NCBI GenBank assembly: GCA_018715855.1
Contig: DVKW01000224.1
Coordinates: 1 to 10,624, forward strand
Reading direction: 5' to 3'
Length of the DNA: 10,624 nt
Source of the DNA: Candidatus Galligastranaerophilus intestinigallinarum
Lineage (GTDB): Bacteria > Cyanobacteriota > Vampirovibrionia > Gastranaerophilales > Gastranaerophilaceae
Made by a program: the position numbers and the translations under genes. How positions within the stretch are numbered: position 1 is the first letter of the stretch; the number at the start of each line of letters is the position of its first letter. This document shows, in pieces, positions 1-5,011 of this stretch. The notes under the pieces are model-generated. The model made no database searches. It worked only from the letters and a program-made list of their open reading frames with translations, and was not told where the DNA came from.

Positions 1-235
1 CTGGGTGCGCCGTTCTTGAAGCCAATTTATAAGGTTCTTGAATGGCTTTAACTGTTTTAACACCATCAAAACCTGCAATAATTTGCGGGCTTAAAATTCT
101 TTTATCGCCAATAGCGGCAATAACTTTTAAAACATCACCATAGTTAATGTTTACTCTAAACCCGTGTTTTTCAAGATATTGAACAACTTTTTCAACCTCT
201 TTGTCGGTTGCATTTGGCTCCATTACAACAATCAT
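1..235 (-). CDS. aroF: 3-deoxy-7-phosphoheptulonate (DAHP) synthase, N-terminal part (3' end cut by window edge)
   Basis: This is the first 78 codons of a leftward gene that runs off the window. DAHP synthase condenses phosphoenolpyruvate with erythrose 4-phosphate in the cytoplasm and commits carbon to the shikimate/aromatic amino-acid pathway. The visible part matches the small ferredoxin-like regulatory domain that precedes the catalytic barrel in Thermotoga-type enzymes: it begins MIVVMEPNAT, continues through a GDKRILSPQ segment (about residues 43-52) and ends with PYKLASRTAHP, which corresponds to the conserved PYKL(V/A)SR..HP linker into the catalytic domain. In the family this N-terminal domain mediates feedback control by aromatic amino acids; whether it does so here cannot be seen. 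The start at 235 is fixed by an AAAAGGA ribosome binding site 8 bases upstream. It lies 73 bases downstream of the 690-residue unknown gene on the same strand. The barrel and catalytic residues are outside the window. Confidence 0.85.
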   Translation of the reverse strand, partial: MIVVMEPNATDKEVEKVVQYLEKHGFRVNINYGDVLKVIAAIGDKRILSPQIIAGFDGVKTVKAIQEPYKLASRTAHP

Positions 236-243
236 TTTTCATA

Positions 244-250
244 TCCTTTT
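244..250 (-). promoter_or_regulatory. Ribosome binding site of the DAHP synthase gene
   Basis: On the minus strand this reads AAAAGGA, followed by an 8-base spacer and ATG at 235. An overlapping ATG at 242 is in another frame, so this site selects the start at 235. Confidence 0.75.
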
Positions 251-260
251 TAATAGCTAC

Positions 261-268
261 TATATATA
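261..268 (-). promoter_or_regulatory. Possible -10 element for the DAHP synthase gene
   Basis: A TATATATA box, preceded by GG on the minus strand, sits about 26 bases upstream of the DAHP synthase start in the 73-base gap after the unknown gene. No convincing -35 hexamer was found at 16-18 bases, so this is a weak candidate; the gene may instead be read from upstream. No hairpin terminator was seen in this gap. Confidence 0.3.
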
Positions 269-308
269 CCTATTAAACCATGAAAAAAGATTTTAAAAAG
301 AGAAAATA

Positions 309-2381
309 TTAATCATCATCATCATCTTTGTCATCTTCATCAACTTCTTCTTTATTTATTGAAGAATTTTGTTCGGTTGATGAAAATTGGTTGTTATTTA
401 AACTTGAAGTATTTGGAATTGTAACACCTGATAATGTTTTCATATAATCTTTCATGCCAAATGTTTCAGACCCCGGAATCGGCGCATTAGGATAAGCATT
501 TTGTTTGCCGTTTGAATCATCATCTTTTGTTCTTCCAAGCTTTTTATTTACAAAAGCAACCACTCTGCCTATAACAGGCGTCATTAAAACGGTTACCAAA
601 AATCTTACGGTTAAAGTGAATACCGTTAATGATTTTGCTTTTGAAATGTTGCCGTATATTGATTTTGCCTGTTTTTCAAAGCCGGAAGCAGCCAGTTTTG
701 CAATATCATCGTTTTCAATAATTTTTTCTTTAATTGCTCTTTGAACTATATCATTGTTTTTAAGCGCATTTATTGAATCTTTGAGCGCATCCGATAAATT
801 GTCAAAGCCGCCTGATAAAAGCTCATCCGAATGGCGCTTCATTGCGTCTAAATCGATATTGTCTTTTCCTTCTTCAAGAGCAATTTTTAGCGAATCAACA
901 ATTTTTGCATTAGATTTATTGTATAAATCTGCATCATGGTGTTTTAAATAGCTTCTTAACAGGTTTTCCATCGGTTTATCCGTGTATTTATCAATTAAAA
1001 ATGCCGCAGTAGATGAAGCTGCCGTTACCATGACGTTATTTATCATTAAAGGAAGTTTTCTTTCTTCCTCAATTTTTTCAGATTTTGCAGTGTTGCTTAC
1101 ATAAAAATATGTGATTGCGAATGAAGCCAAATCAGACCATCTTGCAGAAGGTTTTTCAAACCTTGCCGTTGTTTCAACAAGTTTTTGCCCCATTTTTCTT
1201 GGCGCAACCCAGCCGATACCTTTTGCTATATGTTCGTCAAAAATACTGTTGTATAATTCTTTTAACCTTTTAAAGCCTTTTGATTTATCTTGTTTTTTAA
1301 CAAGTTCAATTGTCTTTTTAACGCCCGATGCAAAAACATCTGAAGCTGCATCAGCCGCTTCAACAGCCGCTGAACCCTTAAATGAAGGGTTGGAATTTTG
1401 AAGGTTTCCCGTAAATGAAATGTTTGAATTTTCACTATTTTTGTTTTTGCCGCTAAATGCAGGCTGTGCCGGATGAACATTGTTTGAATTCATTCTGATT
1501 GCATTCATAACCGTCATTTTGTTCATCGGGTTTTCAACCGGGGTTTTCGCTTTCTCTTTTTTGCCGGCTTTGTCTTTCCCGAATAATAATTTTAATATAT
1601 ATGGTGTGAGCGCAATTGTAAGAGCAGCCTTCATCGGTGAAACGCCCAAATCGGGGATTTTTTTGTATGTAGTTTTAAAAGCATCGCCAAGTGTGCTTTT
1701 TAATTTTGTGCCGTTTGCAAGCGTGATTAATTCTTCGTTTTTAAGAACATCCACATAGTTCATATCTTTTATATATTTTGTGGGGTCTTTTGAATCTATA
1801 CTTTTTACAACTTTATTAACGCCAGATGAAAACGGCCCTAAAATTAAATTTGACAAGCCAAAGCCAATGAAAGCGGAAACAGAGTTTTTGGTGGCAGACA
1901 TTTGTTTATCTTCCATTTCAGCCCCCGGCATGGCCAAAACGCAAACTGGTTTCAACATGCCTGCAACAACAAGCGCCGTTAGTGCTTCATAAAAGGTTTC
2001 ATTTTTATCAACACTTTTTAAAACACCCTTAAACCAGTTAGCGCCGCCCATTTTATCTGCCCATTTGGGAATATCTTCCATTGCACCTTTATTAATTGCT
2101 TCTTTTGTAATATCTTTTACCATTTCAGCAGTTGTTTTAACAATTTTTTCTTTTCCGGTAAAAGAAGGTGCATTTGAAGCTTTTGTAGAGGCATTTGAAT
2201 TTATACCCCCTAAAAGTTCAGACCCGCCTAAGCTTACACGCTCTGCGGGTCTGAAATCGTTATATTTGTTTAAATTGTTGTTTTTATGTTCTGCATTTTC
2301 GTGCAGCTTTTGCCTCTCAAGGTTCAATACGCTGCCATGCATGGCTAAATTATTCGGTAGTATCATTTTATTAACTCTCAT
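309..2381 (-). CDS. Unknown membrane-associated protein with repeated Phe-x-Gly motifs and two similar hydrophobic lobes (690 aa)
   Basis: I do not recognise this protein as a named family. It has no clear signal peptide. Six hydrophobic stretches occur in two sets of three: about residues 131-151, 166-184 and 250-267, then 415-428, 446-463 and 584-612. This suggests an internally duplicated, membrane-associated protein. A short motif, roughly (P/I)-(A/S)-F-(S/T/K)-G-(K/N/S), occurs four times: PSFTGK (72-77), PAFSGK (307-312), ISFTGN (321-326) and PSFKGS (332-337), each in a low-complexity Asn/Ser-rich stretch outside the lobes. Residues 615-690 are polar and end in an acidic run (DEDDKDDDDD). 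The ATG at 2381 gives the longest product, but it has no good ribosome binding site. An ATG at 2366 (residue 6) has GAGAG 8 bases upstream and may be the true start. It lies 55 bases downstream of the ATP-grasp gene and probably shares its transcript. A role in the cell envelope or internal membranes is possible but is only inference from the hydrophobic segments. Confidence 0.75.
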   Translation of the reverse strand: MRVNKMILPNNLAMHGSVLNLERQKLHENAEHKNNNLNKYNDFRPAERVSLGGSELLGGINSNASTKASNAPSFTGKEKIVKTTAEMVKDITKEAINKGAMEDIPKWADKMGGANWFKGVLKSVDKNETFYEALTALVVAGMLKPVCVLAMPGAEMEDKQMSATKNSVSAFIGFGLSNLILGPFSSGVNKVVKSIDSKDPTKYIKDMNYVDVLKNEELITLANGTKLKSTLGDAFKTTYKKIPDLGVSPMKAALTIALTPYILKLLFGKDKAGKKEKAKTPVENPMNKMTVMNAIRMNSNNVHPAQPAFSGKNKNSENSNISFTGNLQNSNPSFKGSAAVEAADAASDVFASGVKKTIELVKKQDKSKGFKRLKELYNSIFDEHIAKGIGWVAPRKMGQKLVETTARFEKPSARWSDLASFAITYFYVSNTAKSEKIEEERKLPLMINNVMVTAASSTAAFLIDKYTDKPMENLLRSYLKHHDADLYNKSNAKIVDSLKIALEEGKDNIDLDAMKRHSDELLSGGFDNLSDALKDSINALKNNDIVQRAIKEKIIENDDIAKLAASGFEKQAKSIYGNISKAKSLTVFTLTVRFLVTVLMTPVIGRVVAFVNKKLGRTKDDDSNGKQNAYPNAPIPGSETFGMKDYMKTLSGVTIPNTSSLNNNQFSSTEQNSSINKEEVDEDDKDDDDD

Positions 2382-2383
2382 AG

Positions 2384-2402
2384 CACTTGTTTAAAACATG
2401 TG
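2384..2402. repeat. Imperfect inverted repeat just upstream of the unknown gene's start
   Basis: Two 9-base arms, CACTTGTTT and AAACATGTG, flank a single central base; 8 of 9 positions are complementary. It ends 2 bases before the ATG at 2381, or 17 bases before the alternative ATG at 2366. It could be an operator or a small mRNA hairpin near the ribosome binding site; neither role is demonstrated. Confidence 0.4.
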
Positions 2403-2438
2403 AAAAAATTTTTTTGCGCTTTCCGTAAAAAATTTTTT
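2403..2438. repeat. Paired A6T6 tracts in the gap between two leftward genes
   Basis: The self-complementary 12-mer AAAAAATTTTTT occurs at 2403-2414 and again at 2427-2438, separated by 12 bases that include the only G/C-rich bases of the gap. The second copy overlaps the TAA stop of the ATP-grasp gene. The copies could pair as an AT-only stem or act as intrinsically bent A-tracts. They do not form a classical GC-stem/T-run terminator. Confidence 0.35.
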
Positions 2439-3414
2439 AGCAAGTTGAAAAATGCCTTTCTGTGTGCAATTTAATAAGTTTTTCGGTTTTTTCAAAAATA
2501 ATTTTTTCAAAATTAATGTTATATAATGAATTAATTTCATTTATAAAAAAGCATGGGCTTGTTATATTTATTTCAATTATTTTATCGTCTATAACATCCA
2601 GCCCTGCCATATAAATTCCATCTTCAAGCAAAGTTTTTGAAATAATTTTTTCCATATTTTTTTGTTCTAAAGTTAAATTTCCCAAAATTAAATTTTCTTT
2701 TTTATGTTCATTAAATTTAAAATCGTTGTTAGTTGCAACTTTTGTTACTGCATAATCTAAAATTTCGCCTGCAATAAAAATAAGCCTTTTATCGCCTTTT
2801 TCAATTCCTTTTAAATATTCTTGAACCATAACTTTTGTTTTGCCGTTGTCTGTTGCGGTTGAAATGATTGCGTTTATATTTTTATCTTTTGAATTAAGGT
2901 AAAAAACACCTGAAGAAAAACATTTATTTAAAGGTTTTATAATAATTTCCCCGTTTTCAAACAAAAATTCTTTTATTAAAGAACTTTCAGATGTAACAAT
3001 GTTTTTTGGTGCTAAGGAAGGGAATTTATTTATATAAAGTTTTTCGTTTATGTTTCTTAGTGCTCTATGGTTATTTATGCAAAAAACTTTTTCATCCAAA
3101 TAATCAAGAACATAAGTTGCATTAATAAAATCTATATCAACAGGCGGGTCAGGACGAGTAAAAATTACATCATAATTATTTAAACAATTTTTAATTCTAT
3201 TTTCCGATTTAAAAATATCATTGCTTTTAACATTTGTTGAATAAACAAGCGCAAACGGTTTGTTTCCTTCCAAAAAAAGTTCATGCTTTGTTGTAATGTC
3301 AACTTTATAACCTTCTTCAATAAAGGTTTTTATCATCCAAAAATCGGTAACTAAAACATTAAACTCAAAATACTTAAATTCAATTTCATCAATTATAAAT
3401 AAAACATTTTTCAT
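2437..3414 (-). CDS. Glutathione synthetase (GshB)-like ATP-grasp protein, divergent
   Basis: At 325 residues it is close to GshB length (about 315), and its motifs fall in the GshB order: RPDPPVD (87-93; E. coli RKDPPFD), INATYVL (97-103), NEKL (123-126), IIKPL (158-162, with ATP-contact Lys160), QEYL (198-201), GDKR (207-210), LDVI (272-275) and EINITSP (281-287). Asp273, Glu281 and Asn283 match the Mg-binding ligands. GshB joins gamma-glutamylcysteine and glycine with ATP to make glutathione. Here, however, the glycine-rich loop after KPL (GMGG in E. coli) is replaced by KCFSS, and the mobile Arg/Gly loop (RGNLAAGG type) near residues 226-246 is replaced by a Lys/Asn/Glu-rich segment. The substrate is therefore uncertain: it may be a GshB-derived ligase for another peptide or a poorly active enzyme. 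It heads a leftward run with the unknown gene 55 bases downstream. No Shine-Dalgarno sequence is seen before the ATG. The family call is firm; the exact reaction is not. Confidence 0.75.
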   Translation of the reverse strand: MKNVLFIIDEIEFKYFEFNVLVTDFWMIKTFIEEGYKVDITTKHELFLEGNKPFALVYSTNVKSNDIFKSENRIKNCLNNYDVIFTRPDPPVDIDFINATYVLDYLDEKVFCINNHRALRNINEKLYINKFPSLAPKNIVTSESSLIKEFLFENGEIIIKPLNKCFSSGVFYLNSKDKNINAIISTATDNGKTKVMVQEYLKGIEKGDKRLIFIAGEILDYAVTKVATNNDFKFNEHKKENLILGNLTLEQKNMEKIISKTLLEDGIYMAGLDVIDDKIIEINITSPCFFINEINSLYNINFEKIIFEKTEKLIKLHTERHFSTC

Positions 3415-3421
3415 ATTTCTA

Positions 3422-3457
3422 ATTATATAATAAAAACATTTTTAATAATCGTGCCAA
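3422..3457 (-). promoter_or_regulatory. Leftward promoter for the ATP-grasp gene
   Basis: On the minus strand a TATAAT -10 box lies at 3422-3427, overlapped by TATTAT at 3427-3432. A TTGGCA -35-like hexamer lies at 3452-3457. Spacing is 24 bases to TATAAT but 19 to TATTAT, so the exact pair is unsure. Either choice places the transcription start only about 1-6 bases before the ATG at 3414, so the mRNA would be leaderless or nearly so. Confidence 0.45.
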
Positions 3458-3470
3458 ATTGCATCCGATT

Positions 3471-3479
3471 TGGTATAAT
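3471..3479 (+). promoter_or_regulatory. Extended -10 promoter for the first TPR gene
   Basis: The sequence TGGTATAAT is a perfect extended -10 element (TGn followed by TATAAT at 3474-3479). No good -35 hexamer is present, as is usual for extended -10 promoters. The expected transcription start is near 3486, giving a leader of about 24 bases that carries the ribosome binding site of the gene starting at 3510. Confidence 0.7.
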
Positions 3480-3496
3480 TTAAAATATTCAAAAAA

Positions 3497-3501
3497 AAGG
3501 G
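3497..3501 (+). promoter_or_regulatory. Ribosome binding site deciding the first TPR gene's start
   Basis: AAGGG lies 8 bases before the ATG at 3510. An in-frame TTG at 3459 would give 17 more residues, but it overlaps the promoter and has no such site. Confidence 0.75.
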
Positions 3502-3509
3502 CAAATAAA

Positions 3510-4556
3510 ATGAGTGAAGATAAAATTAAAAATTTAACCGAAGAAATTAAAAAAGACCCTAATAACCTTAACAATTACAGGGCGCTTGCGGATATATACA
3601 TTGATAAACAAGATTTTAAATCTGCCTTTAATATATATCAGGAAATTTTAAAGAAAGATGAAAACGACATTCAAGCACTTTTAAATTCAGGCAGCATTAA
3701 ATTTTATGCAAAAGAATTTAAAGAAGCTTTAAAATTTTATATAAAAGGCCTTGAAATTGAGCCCGACAACAGCCTTCTTCATTATAATTTGGGCAATGTT
3801 TATGCTGAAATAAACGATTTTGAAGATGCAATGAAAGAATATAAAGCGGCAGTGAAAACAGGCATGAATAATGCCGCAATTTTTAATGCAATGGGCATTT
3901 TATATTCAGACAACGGCAAATTTCCCGATGCAAAAGAATTTTTCCTTCGTGCATTAAAATTTGAACCGAACAACTCCGAATGCCTTGCAAACTACGGCAC
4001 ATTGTGCCAAAGAACGGGTGATTTCAAACTGGCGGAAGAAAATTATAAAAAATCTTTTGAAATAAGAAACGATAACGAACAGGTGGCGCTTGCCCTTGCC
4101 AACCTTTATGTTCAATTAAACAGAAAAGAAGAAGCAAAAGAATTTTTCGAAAAAGCGGTTCAAATTAAACCCGATTATTATTCCGCTTGGGTTTGCAGAG
4201 CAATTTTTCATTCCGATGAAAAAGAATATGATGATGCAATTAAATATTATAAAAACGCAATTGAATTGGAACCTAAAAAGCCAAATGCTTATATGCTTTT
4301 AGCGCACCTTTTATTAAATGAAAAAAGGTATGATGAAGCAATTGATACATATAAAAGAAGCTTAGAATTAACCGAAAATAAAACTATGGTTTATGTTTTC
4401 ATTGCAAACGCATATATGTTAAATTCCAATATGAAAGATGCAATTAATTATTACAGGCTTGCAATGAAATCTACAAAAGATAACGCCGAAATAACGCTTA
4501 TATACATTGATATTCTAAACGAATTTATTGAAGGAAAAATAAAACATGCAGCATAA
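3510..4556 (+). CDS. TPR-repeat protein, nine tandem repeats (348 aa)
   Basis: From residue 20 to 325 the protein consists of nine consecutive 34-residue tetratricopeptide repeats with no insertion or gap. Each has the small-residue and aromatic pattern typical of TPRs (for example YNLGNVYAEINDFEDAMKEY in the third). A short charged N-terminus and a Lys-rich C-terminal tail flank the array. There is no signal peptide or membrane segment, so it should be cytoplasmic. TPR arrays are helical scaffolds that hold other proteins; no catalytic domain is attached, and the partner cannot be read from sequence. The start at 3510 follows an AAGGG ribosome binding site and the extended -10 promoter at 3471-3479. 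Its last 11 bases overlap the start of the Tic20-like membrane protein gene, implying translational coupling, and a second, larger TPR gene follows. Together these suggest a scaffold for a membrane complex, which is inference. Confidence 0.9.
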   Translation: MSEDKIKNLTEEIKKDPNNLNNYRALADIYIDKQDFKSAFNIYQEILKKDENDIQALLNSGSIKFYAKEFKEALKFYIKGLEIEPDNSLLHYNLGNVYAEINDFEDAMKEYKAAVKTGMNNAAIFNAMGILYSDNGKFPDAKEFFLRALKFEPNNSECLANYGTLCQRTGDFKLAEENYKKSFEIRNDNEQVALALANLYVQLNRKEEAKEFFEKAVQIKPDYYSAWVCRAIFHSDEKEYDDAIKYYKNAIELEPKKPNAYMLLAHLLLNEKRYDEAIDTYKRSLELTENKTMVYVFIANAYMLNSNMKDAINYYRLAMKSTKDNAEITLIYIDILNEFIEGKIKHAA

Positions 4557-4956
4557 ATTTGAAGTTTCAATATTTGAAAGAATTATTGCGGCAGGTTCTT
4601 ATTTAACATTGGGAACAATAGGTTTTATTTGGTTTTTAATAAGCATTCTTGTTATAAAAAAACCAATGAGCAGATATTTAACCTGTAATTTGGTTCAATC
4701 TTTTGTTTTGTCAATTTTATATGCAGTAATAAGCCTTGCTTACGGAATTTTTATAGGGCTTCTTATAAATATTCCGTTTATCGGCACTTTATTTTTGAAA
4801 TTCCACATTTTTCTTTTTGAAACACCGATATTCAACACAATGAACTTTATAAACTATCTGCTTTTGTTGTTCCTATGTTACCTTTCTTTTATTGCACTTT
4901 TTGGCAAATTGCCCTATGTGCCTTATATCACAGATGTTGCCAAAAAAATGTTTTAA
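4546..4956 (+). CDS. Small integral membrane protein, Tic20/DUF4870-like (136 aa)
   Basis: The protein is strongly hydrophobic, with membrane segments at about residues 13-37, 47-83 (probably two close segments or a re-entrant pair) and 95-119, giving three or four spans. Between the first and second spans, RYLTCNLVQ contains an Arg followed by Asn-x-x-Gln. This resembles the R..FN..Q signature of cyanobacterial Tic20 homologues and of the structurally similar DUF4870 proteins. In chloroplasts Tic20 belongs to the inner-envelope protein import machinery; the role of bacterial homologues is not settled. An AAGGA site lies 10 bases upstream of the ATG, inside the preceding TPR gene, and the genes overlap by 11 bases. 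Being flanked by two TPR genes suggests a membrane partner for these scaffolds. The membrane location is confident; the Tic20 assignment rests on a short motif and topology and is tentative. Confidence 0.75.
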   Translation: MQHKFEVSIFERIIAAGSYLTLGTIGFIWFLISILVIKKPMSRYLTCNLVQSFVLSILYAVISLAYGIFIGLLINIPFIGTLFLKFHIFLFETPIFNTMNFINYLLLLFLCYLSFIALFGKLPYVPYITDVAKKMF

Positions 4957-4975
4957 TTAACCAATATTAACAAGG

Positions 4976-5004
4976 TTGATAGTTTTTAAAATGAATAGTA
5001 TTAT
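4976..5004 (+). promoter_or_regulatory. Sigma-70-type promoter for the second TPR gene
   Basis: TTGATA at 4976-4981 (-35), a 17-base spacer and TATTAT at 4999-5004 (-10) form a near-consensus promoter. The expected transcription start is around 5011, immediately before the ATG at 5012, so the transcript would be leaderless. A perfect inverted repeat at 4995-5009 overlaps the -10 box. Confidence 0.6.
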
Positions 5005-5009
5005 ACTAT
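4995..5009. repeat. Perfect inverted repeat over the -10 box
   Basis: ATAGTA and TACTAT are exact reverse complements separated by TTA. The element covers the -10 box of the promoter at 4976-5004. It could be a repressor operator or chance in AT-rich DNA. Confidence 0.35.
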
Positions 5010-5011
5010 TT

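Noticed and set aside
1262..1480. Leftward 72-codon ORF inside the unknown gene
   Set aside because: It is another frame of the same strand within the 690-codon gene, with no start signal and low-complexity content.
505..2394. Several rightward ORFs of 65-109 codons (505-744, 754-951, 1111-1401, 1480-1758, 1780-1992, 2065-2394)
   Set aside because: They lie antisense to the long leftward gene, show no recognisable motifs, and look like reflections of its codon use. The opposite frame gives one continuous 690-codon protein with coherent hydrophobic lobes.
2403..2438. Rho-independent terminator between the ATP-grasp and unknown genes
   Set aside because: Only AT pairs could form the stem and no GC-rich hairpin followed by a T-run is present.
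3459..3509. TTG start giving 17 extra residues to the first TPR protein
   Set aside because: The extension overlaps the extended -10 promoter, has no ribosome binding site, and encodes no TPR sequence; ATG 3510 has AAGGG at 8 bases.
4976..5011. TTG 4976 or ATG 4991 as start of the second TPR protein
   Set aside because: Both lie upstream of the expected transcription start from the promoter at 4976-5004 and lack a ribosome binding site at usable distance. ATG 4991 cannot be fully excluded if the gene is read from the upstream promoter.
4957..5011. Terminator or small RNA in the gap before the second TPR gene
   Set aside because: The gap is explained by a promoter; the only inverted repeat has AT-rich 6-base arms over the -10 box and no following T-run.
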